This document shows positions 1-10,829 of a DNA stretch of 64,000 nt, in pieces (the first letter of the stretch is position 1; each line of letters starts with the position of its first letter). The stretch covers positions 199,275,291 through 199,339,290 of the forward strand of contig OV050032.1 of NCBI GenBank assembly GCA_920105625.2, written 5' to 3'. The translations under genes and the position numbers were made by a program. The DNA comes from Clusia tigrina. Lineage: Eukaryota > Arthropoda > Insecta > Diptera > Clusiidae. Below the pieces are notes generated by a model that was given only the letters and a program-made list of their open reading frames with translations, searched no databases and was not told the DNA's origin.

Positions 1-1224
1 GATTCTCGGTTACCCTCTGTTTTGCTTTCTTCTCGTTTTCTCATTGCCTCCCTTTAATTGAACTGTCCAAAAGTCATCCTTCAGCGGCGTACTTTTCACA
101 ATCCGCTGCTTACGTCAGCTCCAAGCTCCCTGTCCGAAGTCACAGGAGGGGCCGTTAGGTGCCACTGCCGGAGGGCATTAAGCAAGGTTGTAAAACTTTA
201 TGGGATTTTCATTAAATCTGTTAATTGCATGCGACGCAAATGAGACTCGATGCCCAAGTTGAGTGAACAAACTTAATTTCCACTGATTTGACATTAATTG
301 GATTCGTTCGCAAAAGCCAAACAAAACGTGAACACACGCAGAAATGCGGTCCGCGCAGTTTTTGTTTCAGGAAAAGAAAACGTGTAAAATTAATAAAAAT
401 ATGAACTTAAAATGACGCTCAATAATTTAATTAATTTTATGCAAATTTTCCTTGTCGCCGGAGCTGTTCTGCTGGTCTGGTGCCTGCAGTGGCTATTTTT
501 ATTCGCTCATGTGAAATCGATTCGTTTGCTCCGTGTGCCTGTCCGTCCGTCCGTCCGTCCGCTCGTCCGCAGCGCTGCCTTTCCGCTTGCGAAACGTGTG
601 ATAATCGTGTTCCATCATCTTCCAATCCACTTGGCTGCTAATGAAGTTTGATTATTAAGTGATAATGTTGCATTCGGTGACATGTGCCCAGGCAGGTTGC
701 ACCCAAGTGTGGTTGCAAAACAACAAACAAAACATATTCAAGTGCATTGTACCTTTGGGTATTTTCTCTCCTGCCTCAAATTAACATACACGTGCCGGAA
801 AACCATGTCAGCGTTTTGTGGTTTCTTGTTCGATTCTCATTTATAAAGACTCATATATCTGATTATTACTAAGGGGGCTCAGGGGTCTACAATTCAAACA
901 GAACGAAGAATCAACACCAGCGCAAAAGTCTCACTTCATTGGGGATATGAAACCTCAATGTCTGCTTGGAGCAACTATTGGGATTATAACAAAGCTTCGG
1001 AACTGAAGGCCCTGTTCCCTGCCGAAATAACTGATGAGTGTAGGGGTCTTATATCTAATGTCATACCCGGCTGAGTGGTCAAGGTATTTACATACATTGG
1101 TACCGCCTTTAACACCAGTAATGACGTCAGTCTGGAGGTAAAGCGAAGAATCACAATCGCTAATAGGTGTTATTATGGGTTCAGTCAGCAATTCGATTGC
1201 AGAACCCTCTATCGAAGGGCCCTC
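1..1224. other. No gene recognised; short GTCC microsatellite
   Basis: I see no coding feature I can support in this stretch. A short GTCC repeat lies at about 538-573. Open frames here are short, lack recognisable domains and have no splice structure I can follow. It could be intergenic or intronic. Confidence 0.5.
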
Positions 1225-1231
1225 GACGAAG

Positions 1232-2228
1232 CTCATTCATTCTGTGCTTCATTCTTCCTGTGCTTCATTCCACGTGTGCTTCATTCTACCTGTGCTACAT
1301 TCTACTTGTGCTTCATTCTACCTCTGCTTCATTCTACCTGTGCTTCATTCTACCTGTGCTTGCTTCTACCTTCGATTCACTCTAACTGTGCTTCATTCTA
1401 CCTGTGCTACATTCTACTTGTGCTTCATTCTACCTGTGCTTAATTCTACCTGTGCTTGGTTCTACCTGTGCTTCATTCTACCTGTGCTTGGTTCTACCTG
1501 TGCTTCACTCTACCTCTGCTTCATTCTACCTGTGCTACATTCTACTTGTGCTTCATTCTACCTGTGCTTCATTCTACCTGTGCTTGGTTCTACTTGTGCT
1601 TCATTCTACCTCTGCTTCATTCTACCTGTGCTTCATTCTACCTTCGATTCACTCTACCTGTGCTTCATTCTACCTGTGCTACATTCTACTTGTGCTTCAT
1701 TCTACCTGTGCTTCATTCTACCTGTGCTTGGTTATACCTGTGCTTCATTCTACCTGTGCTTGGTTCTACTTGTGCTTCATTCTACCTCTGCTTCATTCTT
1801 CCTGTGCTTGATTCTACCTTCGATTCACTCTACCTGTGCTTCATTCTACCTGTGCTACATTCTACTTGTGCTTCATTCTACCTGTGCTTCATTCTACCTG
1901 TGCTTGGTTATACCTGTGCTTCATTCTACCTGTGCTTGGTTCTACTTGTGCTTCATTCTACCTCTGCTTCATTCTACCTGTGCTTGATTCTACCTTCGAT
2001 TCACTCTACCTGTGCTTCATTCTACCTGTGCTACATTCTACTTGTGCTTCACTCTACCTGTGCTTCATTCTACCTGTGCTTGATTCTACCTTCGCTTCAC
2101 TCTACCTGTGCTACATTCTACTTGTACTTCATTCTACCTGTGCTTGGTTCTACCTGTGCTCCACTCTACCTGTGCTTCATTCTACCTGTGCTTGATTCTA
2201 CATTCGCTTCACTCTATCAGTGCTTGGC
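1232..2228. repeat. 16-bp minisatellite, about 1 kb
   Basis: Roughly 62 tandem copies of a 16-bp unit close to TTCATTCTACCTGTGC. Variants include CTACAT, TGGTT and a recurring CTTCGATTCAC form that marks a higher-order pattern. Because 16 is not a multiple of three, every reading frame shows the same 16-residue peptide cycle (LHSTCASFYLCFILPV-like). The long open frames here are therefore products of the repeat, not a gene. A LINE fragment starts directly after it. Confidence 0.95.
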
Positions 2229-2239
2229 TGTAACAACAG

Positions 2240-2770
2240 GAGCAATTAGATCGTGACAAGCCCTAAATGTATTGGTTTCCAGTTCCAGATCTCAGTTGAT
2301 TTATTCATGTTCAATACCAGTTGTCGGAGTTGCGGAAACCATGTAGAAAGGGAAGCCGTGCAACACTTCCTATGTGCCCTGGCCAGAAGAAGATGGAAAA
2401 CACTAGGCAAACCAATTTTACAAAACATTGACGAGATCGCAAGCTGCAAGATAGGGGAAATTCTCGCGATCATAAACCTCTCCAACTGGCTTTAAAGGGT
2501 CGGCACACAACAATATTCCAATTGCAATATAAACCAAAAGAGTGGCATCAAAACGGCGCACCTGCGATTGGAGGAGGCATCATCGCCGCTGCAACCAACC
2601 TACCAACCATGTATCAGTATTACATTTACTTAGTTGTGCCGTCAGTCTGTCTGTGGAGACTTGTGATTTAACATACTACGATATAGACTTACAGTAGAAG
2701 AGGCATCAATGCCTGAGTGCTGGGAGACCTCCTTCTTCGACGGCTCTCCGGCCTACCCCACTTCTATCTA
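2240..2770 (+). pseudogene. 5'-truncated non-LTR retrotransposon, C-terminal ORF2 fragment plus 3' tail
   Basis: The frame at 2253-2495 contains the C-terminal zinc-binding signature of LINE ORF2 proteins (CRSC..., then a downstream H as in EAVQHFLC, followed by an alanine/leucine/arginine segment). It ends at a stop at 2495. About 200 bp of 3'UTR follow, then a tail motif with the TCTATC microsatellite at about 2700-2775. The same tail follows a related coding fragment at 43.4-43.9 kb, which supports reading it as this element's 3' end. No RT or endonuclease remains. Family: a LINE in the I/LOA/R1 group; I cannot name it more closely. Confidence 0.7.
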
Positions 2771-2880
2771 TCTAATCTCTTTGGTTGGTACAATGGGCAT
2801 CAATGCCTGAGTGCTTGGAGGCCTTCTTCTTCGGCGGTTCTTCGGCCTTCCCCACTTCTATTCTATTCTATTCTATTCTA
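2700..2880 (+). repeat. Tandem copies of LINE 3'-tail unit
   Basis: Two units of roughly 100-110 bp. Each contains 'GCATCAATGCCTGAGTGCT', then a block reading GGAGACCTCCTTCTTCGGCG-like, then CCCCACTTCTA followed by TATC or TTCTA microsatellite. The second unit ends in (TTCTA)n at 2855-2880. Related units occur at about 3100, 28800-29005, 43850 and 53470. Confidence 0.8.
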
Positions 2881-2884
2881 GGTA

Positions 2885-2965
2885 TAGCGGCCGTCAGAAG
2901 GGCTCATTTAGGCCATCATTGACCCATTGTGATACCGCATGAGACACAAGTCCCGAACTCTTTCA
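2885..2965 (-). pseudogene. LINE 3'-end fragment (minus)
   Basis: The reverse complement reads GGTATCACAATGGGTCA followed by a short unique segment ending in TATACC. It resembles the 3' ends at 62.2 and 62.8 kb that finish in TACC repeats. It is a fragment only and has no coding capacity. Confidence 0.45.
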
Positions 2966-3094
2966 AAGGTCTAGTCATTTGGAGCTTTTAATGAAGCAAT
3001 TGATGGAGCTTATCTTCTTCTATTCCATAACATTCCACGAAAGGAGAACAGGAGACAGGACCAAATGGGATTCTTTTTTGAACTATGGGTAGAA

Positions 3095-3165
3095 ACGAGC
3101 TAGGCCGGGGAACCGCCGTAGAAGAAGGTCACCAAGCACTCAGGCATGGCTGCCCATTGTACTGA
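3095..3165 (-). repeat. Dispersed LINE tail unit (minus)
   Basis: A single reverse-complement unit of the tail family seen at 2700-2880. It carries the block reading AAGCACTCAGGCAT on the plus strand, the CCGCCGTAGAAGAAGG block and TTGTACTGAA. It has no microsatellite end. Confidence 0.65.
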
Positions 3166-3169
3166 ACTC

Positions 3170-4236
3170 GGAGCATCTTCCACATTAGTGGAAAACGCGA
3201 GACAAAAACTATGCACTGAGTACAGTCATTGCAGCACGACTATTGACGCTTTGTACGGTCGTTATTCCGTGGCAATGCTCTATAAAGCCATCAGCTTGTT
3301 ACGAGCGATTTTCTACAAATTCCAAATACAACTCCAGCAAAAATAATTATGTGGCGCGAGTGCATAAAAGTGAGTTAAGTGGGCTTTAAATTTCCTTACA
3401 AAGGAGCACACATAAATTTAAATGGAGCTCCTCATTCGTTAGTTTGATTTAATCTAATGCAGCCTTTGTGAGTCAATTGGAATCATTGAAAGTGGACCGT
3501 TGCAAGTTTTATTATAACTTTTTTGTTATAAAACATTTAAGAAAATTGTAAAGAAATATTCCACAATAAAAAATCAAATAAAAGAACAAAAAGTTAGTTC
3601 ATAAAAGATCGCTTGAGAGCCCAGCAATAAGAAAGAACTTAATAAGCAGAAAGAAAATTGCTGGGTTTAAATTGTCGGATTTGCGCCAAGAATAATGCAA
3701 AGCGAATGTCAACAATTGTGCAAATGACTGTGAATTCAATGACAAGCCACGATTTCGTATTGTCACATTGTTGTATTATGCTATTGTAGTGGTCACTCGT
3801 CACAGAGGCACAGAGTGCGACGGCTAGAGGGAGGGAGAGAGAGAGGGAGAAAGGGACTGATGGCTGCTGACTTGAATGAATGCCGTGAATGCATAAACAA
3901 CAAGAATAATACTAACAGCAACAACAACAGCAACGCCAACAGCAACAACAACAGCAACACCAACAGCAACAACAACAGCAAGAACAATAGCAACAACAAC
4001 CTCAATCACAAGAACAGTAACAATCAGCGAGTGCCCGGTGACATATCAACAGTGATAATTGTAATGACAATTGACGTGGTAAATGCCATGTCAGCAGCAC
4101 AGCAGGCATGCGGAGCCAGCGATTAAGCGAGTGTAATCGTTCAACTGTTCGCTCGTACGTTGAGTGCCATCCCAGCAGAGAATTCAGGCTCCTCCCTGAA
4201 GCTTCACAATAGGAGGAGGTTAAGCTTTATAATTCA
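3170..4236. other. No gene recognised; CAA-rich microsatellite
   Basis: AT-rich sequence with a CAACAGCAACAA-type trinucleotide tract at about 3895-4010. The Asn/Ser-rich peptide it would encode (and poly-Leu or poly-Val on the other strand) is low complexity and has no flanking domain, so I do not call a gene. Confidence 0.5.
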
Positions 4237-4239
4237 TGG

Positions 4240-4368
4240 CAAGAATGTGGGTTTCTTTATTAGGGCTTCGAAATGGTTTCACGAGTGAAGTAGAGGTGCA
4301 GTGTTACGCGGTGGTATCGCAATGGACCCATTGCCGCGAAAACCTAACTTAGGCTCCGCAGATTGAGA
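4240..4368 (+). pseudogene. 3' end of a LINE with CCTAA-type tail
   Basis: The stretch reading TTAGGGCTTCGAAATGGTTT through GGTGGTATCGCAATGGACCC to AACCTAACTTAGG matches the 3' ends at 10.3-10.45 kb and 46.9-47.05 kb. Only about 130 bp remains. Confidence 0.6.
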
Positions 4369-4469
4369 AAAGTTGCAGATATATGTTGGTGATAAGTTGT
4401 GGGTTGTTAGTTCGAAGAATCATATAAATGTAGGTAGGCCACTTAGACCAACAGCTGGGTCCGTAGTGA

Positions 4470-5400
4470 GCCATGGCTACGCTCCTCCCTCCAGATTGAA
4501 CTACGCTGACGCTTCTATAAATTGAAGAAGGTTATTAACACCTGATTGGCATAGAATATCTATACTTGTTATGAAGTGGGATCCTAGTAAACGTTCCCTA
4601 TTTCTAGCTAAAGCTGGTAATGTATAGAAGAGATGCTGCACCGTTTCCAGTTCCTCCTCGTTCATGCAGCTGCGGCAGAAATCATGCGTATAAACTCCTT
4701 TTCTTCTGGCATGGGTTCCTATTAGACAATGTTCCATGAGGGCTCCTTTTAGAGCCCTAATTTGTAATCTATTGAATCTAGTGATATTCTTTATTAGACA
4801 ATGTCTCGTGAGGGCTCCTATTAGAGTCCTAATTTGTAGTCTATTGAGTCTAGTGATATTCTTGGATAGACGTAGATTTAAGCTCGGCCATGGTTGCCTG
4901 GCGATTTCGCAGGTCCACCCACAGATCTACCTTTGATTGGTAGAGTTAATCAGTGCCTCCCTCATGAGAAGCTTACAAGTTGCGAGAGGTATTCCAATAT
5001 GCCTGCTAACATTTGGCATACAAATGGCGACTCTCCCAAGTTGATCAGCCTTGCAGTTCCCTGGCACATCCCTATGACCTGGCGCATCCCTATGACATGA
5101 CACATCCTTATAACCTGGCACCTACCATAAATGGATGTGGAATTCTACAGCCATCTCGTTAAGACATCGGCGACAGGCTAAGACACTCCTTGATGTTGTT
5201 GGGAATGCATCCAAAGCCCTTAGGGCAACTTGACTGTCTGATTAAATACAGATATCCTTACTGGTTAACTCATCTATCCTCAACCAGCTCAAGGCTTCGT
5301 GTATAGGGGTTAGTTCCTCGGCTGTGTTCCACTGCAGTGGTCCATTAGTTTGATAAATTCACTGATTGAGGGCGTTTCGTAATAGATCCCTGAATAAACA
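4470..5400 (-). pseudogene. Decayed LINE fragment: RNase H and ORF2 C-terminus
   Basis: On the minus strand I can read, in order: an RNase H DSQxALRAL motif (about 5190-5260); a PGHRDVPGNCKADQL motif (about 5050-5100) whose PGHRD part is locally triplicated as a roughly 20-bp repeat at 5068-5130; and the C-terminal zinc signature FCRSCMNEEELETVQHLF (about 4620-4690). Stops and frameshifts break the frame. A 72-bp segment is tandemly duplicated, with copies starting at 4721 and 4793. A second copy of the same family lies at 61.06-61.64 kb in the same orientation. Confidence 0.75.
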
Positions 5401-5924
5401 GCGGTATTCATTTTGGATCCGTTTGTGTATATCTTGTTGGAAGTATCTGGTGATGGATCCCCCTCAATCTATGCCTACTTGTAAGGAATCTTTACAGAGA
5501 AATTCATGTCGAAACAAAGAAAAGAAGGAAGGTAATCAATATCACTGGGTATGTCCGTATAGGATTGTAGTATGGCCGGAAGTCCATACAGCACCGCTTT
5601 CCATTATGAGCTCGCCTTGAGCCGAATGGTGGAACATGCTGTTAAATACGAGTATATGCAGAACAGACTTAAGGGTGACAGATGTAGTATGATAACCAAT
5701 GCCACGTCCTGGCGTTGGCGTGGTTTTCATGGTGCCACAACCAGAGAGTAGTTTCTCCAAAAGTTGACCACCGAATATAGGAATGTTGCTAAAACTTGGA
5801 AATCATTTCCAGCCTTTCATAGTTGCAGCATAGTACAATTAATAGTATAGGTATAATCCACTGATAATAGATGTGTTAAATGTCCAGCCTTATGTAATCT
5901 TATTACTTTGTGGTACAAAAGCGA

Positions 5925-7150
5925 CCTACCTGGGTGTAGTCCTTGATTAAACACTTACTTGGTGGGACCATCATCTTAAGAAACTTATTACAAAAGCCAC
6001 AAGGTCATTCTTTGCTTGTGCAAGGCTTTTTGGTCAGACATGGGATCTAAAACCCAGAATGACCTATTGGACATTCCCCTCAGTTGTAAAACCCAGACTC
6101 ACTTTTGCAGCCCTGACATGGTGGCCAAAGGTTAAACCACGGAAAACTGTAAATGAATGGAACAAACTCCACCGTCTTGTTTGTTCCAGTTTTTCTGGGG
6201 CAATGAAAACTGGTCCAACTGCTTCTATGATGGTACTCCTAAACATCCCACCGCTGCCTATCTGGATTGAGAAGGAGACTTGCTTAAGTGCCTGAAGGTT
6301 ACAAGGCATCTCCGTAGTCAAAAGCGGAGATATTAAGAGACATTGAAAGGTCTTAAACTTTCTACACAGTCCCGTCCTACTGAGTAATATCCTCAAAACT
6401 AGCGTTTTCTTCAATATCCTCAAAACTAGAGTTTTCTTCAATATCCTCAAAACTAGTTTTCTTCAATATCCTCAAAACTAGTTTTCTTCAATATCCTCAA
6501 AACTAGTTTTCTTTAATATCCTCAAAACTAGTTTTCTTTAATATCCTCAAAAGTAGTGTTTTCTTCCGGACTTTTCAGCTCATTATCAACGACCGTGAGG
6601 TCTTCGGCTCTCACATCTGGTTTACTGATGGGTCGAAACTACAAAACGGTAGAAGAGGGGTGGGAATCATATCAATCAACTTCAGAGCACCGATTCCAAT
6701 GGTTGTTTTTCCAACAAATTTTTAGCTAGAAAGACATGCTAACGAATTATGTGTGAGGGAATGTCTTCGTAGCGAGATGAGAGGAACTCACATATACAAT
6801 CTTTCAGACAGTCAAGCGGCTTTAAGAGCCCTTCAATGGGTCTTGATGACCTCAAACATGGTAAATAAATAACCATTGGAAACAATTCTCTGAATTTGAT
6901 TGATATGATTCCCACCTCCATATGGCTAAACCTTCTCAATATGCTGGGGAATTTTAATACCGTAGTATTAGGGTGGATTCCTGGGCACAAAGGACATGAG
7001 GGCAATGAAATGGCTGATTATCTAGCTAAACGAGGGGCAAACATGCCCTTGATTGGACCTGAGCCCTTCTGGGAGCCACAAGAAGCCGCACAAACGAAGT
7101 TATCAGGAAATGGGAACGAAGAAATTTGCAGGCCACTGGCTTAAAAGAGC
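5925..7150 (+). pseudogene. Decayed LINE fragment: RT thumb and RNase H
   Basis: Plus-strand frames show the region after the RT active site (TYLGVVLD, then FFACARLFGQTWDLKP, FAALTWWPK at about 5925-6130). They then show RNase H motifs: FTDGSK at about 6625, LSDSQAALRAL at about 6800-6830, and LGWIPGHKGHEGNEMADYLAKRGA at about 6970-7040. The copy is broken by in-frame stops, by a 25-bp minisatellite at 6387-6566 that separates thumb from RNase H, and by an inverted duplication at 6660/6870. Order and spacing fit ORF2 of an I/LOA-type LINE that encodes RNase H. Confidence 0.8.
6387..6566. repeat. 25-27-bp minisatellite inside LINE ORF2 relic
   Basis: About seven tandem copies of a 25-27-bp unit beginning AATATCCTCAAAACTAG and ending in TTTTCTTC. 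Flanking sequence on both sides belongs to the same LINE, so the array has arisen within it. Confidence 0.85.
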
Positions 7151-7845
7151 AGGTCATCAGCAAGCAAAAACTAACCCCAGCAAAGGGAATATGTTGGTAT
7201 GCTGTTGATATCAGTTATTAATAGGATTCCTCCTGCCAATTTTCGCCAATTAATCTTACGAGACACGAGTGCATGTTCAAAAATGTTTGGAAGAACTTTT
7301 CTCCCCGTGTGGCGCTAACGTACACATTCACAACCGCTGCCAATTCCCTGCTGGGTTGGTACGTTCGTTTATTCACTCCGCACACTTACTCAGTTTTTAA
7401 TTCGTCTACACATCCAAACACACACTTAAAAACACACACACAAGCACCCACTCATACTCATACATACCCACTGTCACTGACTAACAAGTGCTGCTAAAGA
7501 ATATCACGCTGATACTGTTTTGGGTCTTATGTTTGATACAGTGCACTGTGGACCAGAATGGTCTGAGTTGCCGAGCAAATATCAATTCTCCCCAAGGAGT
7601 AATTCTCTGCAAGGTAGTAAATTGAGTGAAATGTACTGAAATTTAAGTACTTGTGACTAAAATCCCTCTGCAAGTCTGCAGATAATAACACAATGTCTTC
7701 GAAATTTGTGCTCCTAGATTGCAGTATTGTCCCACAGTGCAGTGCTAAGTAATCACTTAAGTTGTTCACTTTTTTTCAGTATTATTTATATATGGTTATA
7801 ATTTTTGACTATTATGTTGTGTTGTTGGTGTTGTTGTTGTTGGCG

Positions 7846-7877
<32 letters not shown>

Positions 7878-8575
7878 GGCGTTGTTGCTAATAACATCAA
7901 AACGCACTTTCTTCCATGTTTACTATTGTGATTATTTTCTGTTGTTGTTATGCTCGATTTTTGCTCTTGTCATTCTATTTAGCATCGGTGTTGTTGTTGT
8001 TGTTATTGCTGTTGTTATTGCTGTCGTTGTTGTTGTTATTGTTGTCACTATTATCTATTGTTGATGTGGTTTTCGCTGCCATGGTGTGATAATCTAATTC
8101 CATTTTGTGTATCACAATAAACATCACTCACATCTCTCCGAATTGTTACAATATCACACACACTTGAGCTGCCATACACAAACCCACCCACACACACACA
8201 CACAAAAACACACACACTCACACACGCACACACTCACTGAAATACGTATTATAAAGTAAAGTGCACAATCAAACTTTTGATTTGAATTGAGTTCGTGATA
8301 TTAACTAAAATAAGTTGAAAAGAACTGCAGGCAATAAAAAAACAACACAATAACAACAAAATAGTGATGGATCACTTCCATGCGCAATTTTCATTAATAT
8401 ACACACACACACACATACACACATTAGTATCGTTGTATGTGTGTACATTGAAATTTCTTCGTTTTTGCTTATTGCACTAAATGAGAATAGTATCAAGTCT
8501 TATATGAGAGGCCTACCAGACTGTACCTGAATACTTCAGAAGTCAGCTCCAAAACTCCACAGTATAAGGAGGGAG
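7151..8575. other. No gene recognised; CA and GTT microsatellites
   Basis: The region holds CA-rich stretches (about 7425-7475, 8155-8235, 8395-8425) and GTT/GTTG tracts (about 7815-7885, 7985-8060). Low-complexity Leu/Val frames here are microsatellite artefacts. Confidence 0.55.
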
Positions 8576-8579
8576 TTGT

Positions 8580-9083
8580 ACAGAAAAAAAAGAGGGAGAG
8601 AGATAGGGAGAGCTAGAGTGAGATAGAGAGAGCTAGAGAGAGAGATACGGAGAGCTACATAGAGAGTTAGGGAGAGCAAGAGAGGAAGATAGAGAGAGCT
8701 AGAAGAAATAGAGAGAGCTAGAGAGAGATAGAGAGAGCTAGACAGAGATACATTATTATTAAATTACTTATGATATATTGTTATTGTAATATTGTATTGT
8801 AATAAATAAATAATAATAAAAAATAATAATAAATAAAAAAATAATAAATAAAAATAAATAAAATAAAAAATAGAGAGAGATAGAGAGAGCTAGAGAGAGC
8901 TAGAGAGAGATAAAGAGAACTAGGGAGAGCTATAGAGAGATAGAGAGAGATAGAGAGAGCTAGAGAGAGATAGAGAGAGCTAAAGAGAGATACGGAGAGC
9001 TAGATAGAGAGATAGGGTGAGCTAGAGAGGAAGATAGAGAGAGCTAGAATCAATAGAGAGAGCTAGAGAGAGATAGAGAGAGC

Positions 9084-9114
<31 letters not shown>

Positions 9115-9492
9115 CTAGAGATAGTTACAGAGAGAGCTAGAGAGAGCTAGAAGAGATAGGGAGAGCTAAAGAGAGAGATAGGGAGAGCTGGAGAGAGAGA
9201 GAGAGCCAGAGAGAGATATGGAGAGCTAGAGAGAGAGAGATAGAGAGAGAGATAGAGAGAGCTAGAGATAGTTACAGAGAGAGCTAGAGATAGTTACAGA
9301 GAGAGCTAGAAGAGATAGGGAGAGCTAAATAGAGAGATAGGGAGAGCTAGAGAGAGAGAGAGATAAAGATAGAGAGAGCTAGAGATAGTTACAGAGAGAG
9401 CTAGAGAGAGCTAGAAAAGATAGGGAGAGCTAAAGAGAGAGATAGGGAGAGCTAGAGAGAGAGCGAGAGAGCCAGAGAGAGATATGGAGAGC

Positions 9493-9530
<38 letters not shown>

Positions 9531-9832
9531 TAGAGAGAGCTAGAGATAGTTACAGAGAGAGCTAGAGAGAGCTAGAAAAGATAGGGAGAGCTAAAGAGAG
9601 AGATAGGGAGAGCTAGAGAGAGAGATAGAGAGAAATAGAGAGAAATAGAGAGAAATAGAGTGAGCTAGAGAGAGCTAGAGATAGCTAGAGAGAGCTAGAG
9701 ATAGCTAGAGAGAGCTAGAGAGAGCTATAGAGAGAGATAGAGAGAGCTAGAGAGAGATAGGGAGAGCTACAGAGGGTTAGGGAGAGCTAGAGAGAGATAT
9801 GGAGAGCTACAGAGAGAGAGCAAAAGATATCC
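8580..9832. repeat. GA-rich satellite (GAGAGCTAGAGAGAGATA type)
   Basis: About 1.2 kb of imperfect tandem GAGAGCTAGAGAGAGATA-like units with TAGGGAGAGC and GTTACAGAGAGAG variants. It is interrupted at about 8748-8870 by a block of AT-rich, non-GAGA sequence. No coding content. Confidence 0.9.
8748..8870 (+). mobile_element. AT-rich insertion with A-rich tail inside the GA array
   Basis: Unique AT-rich sequence (TTATTATTAAATTACTTATG and following) runs into a degenerate (AATAAATA)n tail and then returns directly to GAGAGA repeats. A unique 5' part and an A-rich 3' part inside a tandem array suggest a 5'-truncated retroposon, but I recognise no family and no clear target duplication. Confidence 0.35.
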
Positions 9833-10044
9833 CAGCGGTTTTATGATTAAATTCCGTACTTGACCGGCAGTGCTGGGATCAGATGTAGTCAAAAAGCTTC
9901 CTGAACTTGGAGATAAGGGCAAGGAAATGCATCCGCTTTATAGGGATCGGGGTGGACTCCTATTGTGTATTTATCTATGATCGTGTTTAGGAGGCAATCT
10001 AACGTCTCCGTAAAAAAGAATAAACCTGCTTAGGGATAGAAAGA

Positions 10045-10447
10045 TAGAAAATATATCTAAGGTCGTGGCTGGTCAACTGATTATTGACAGGGATTTAACT
10101 GGTCATTGGCTATTCGGCAGACATGGTCTCAGGCTGGGAGTATTCTCTCATGAATGCTGAAGAAGCTGTGAGGATGAAATGGAGGAGGAGACTGTGCAAC
10201 ATCTCTTCTGTAGGTGCCCGGCTCTACCCAAAAGCAGAGAGGGCTCTTTACGCATATACGCTTTCAGCTCTCTGACGAAAGTGTCCGGTGCGTAGGTCAA
10301 ACAAGTCTTGCGCTTTATTAGGGCTACGAAATGGTTTGACGAGCAAATCAGAGGTGCGTTGTTACGCGGTGGTATCACAATGGACCCATGGTGGTCTGAG
10401 TGAGTTGGTCTGTAGACCAGCTACCACTATAACCTAACCTAACCTAG
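10045..10447 (+). pseudogene. 5'-truncated LINE: ORF2 C-terminus and CCTAA tail
   Basis: The frame reads LTGHWLFGRHGLRLGV, then the zinc signature RSCEDEMEEETVQHLFCRCPAL (about 10150-10215), then the terminal segment LRFIRATKWFDEQIRGALL (about 10310-10360). It has single stops at about 10148 and 10290. The 3'UTR is short and ends in (CCTAA)n at 10432-10447. This is the clearest example in the window of how the coding end of this family joins its CCTAA tail. Confidence 0.8.
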
Positions 10448-10667
10448 GGATAGAAACGAAAACGAACCAACATAATGGAGATCTTATTCGTATTATTCGA
10501 AGCAAATTATTCACCATGACGATGATCATATGAGATATATAGATAGATAGATATGTGGTGAACTGGAATTAACTAGGGAGCTCAGTCGCAGGGTCCATTG
10601 TACTATACCCTGGATAGATGCGTTAGAAGGAGTACTAAGATAAGAAAAGTTTCAAGAGGGGAATGGG

Positions 10668-10826
10668 AAAAAGGTTACTCTTCTTTGAAGAAAAAGGTCA
10701 CTATTTTTTTGAAGAAAAAGTTCACTCTTCTTTGAAGAAAAAGGTCACGCTTTTTTGAAGAAAAAGGTCACTCTTTTTTGAAGAAAACGGTCACTCTTCT
10801 TTGAAGAAAAAGGTCACTCTTCTTTG
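10668..10826. repeat. 23-bp minisatellite
   Basis: About seven copies of a 23-bp unit that starts AAAAAGGTCACTCTTC and ends TTTGAAG. It is flanked by unrecognised unique sequence. Confidence 0.85.
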
Positions 10827-10829
10827 AAT

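Noticed and set aside
1230..2230. CRISPR-like array of short repeats
   Set aside because: Units are contiguous without unique spacers, and the genome is eukaryotic.
1175..2256. Open frames of 119-270 codons rich in Cys, Leu and Ser
   Set aside because: They cycle every 16 residues because the 16-bp unit is not divisible by three; all frames show the same cycle.
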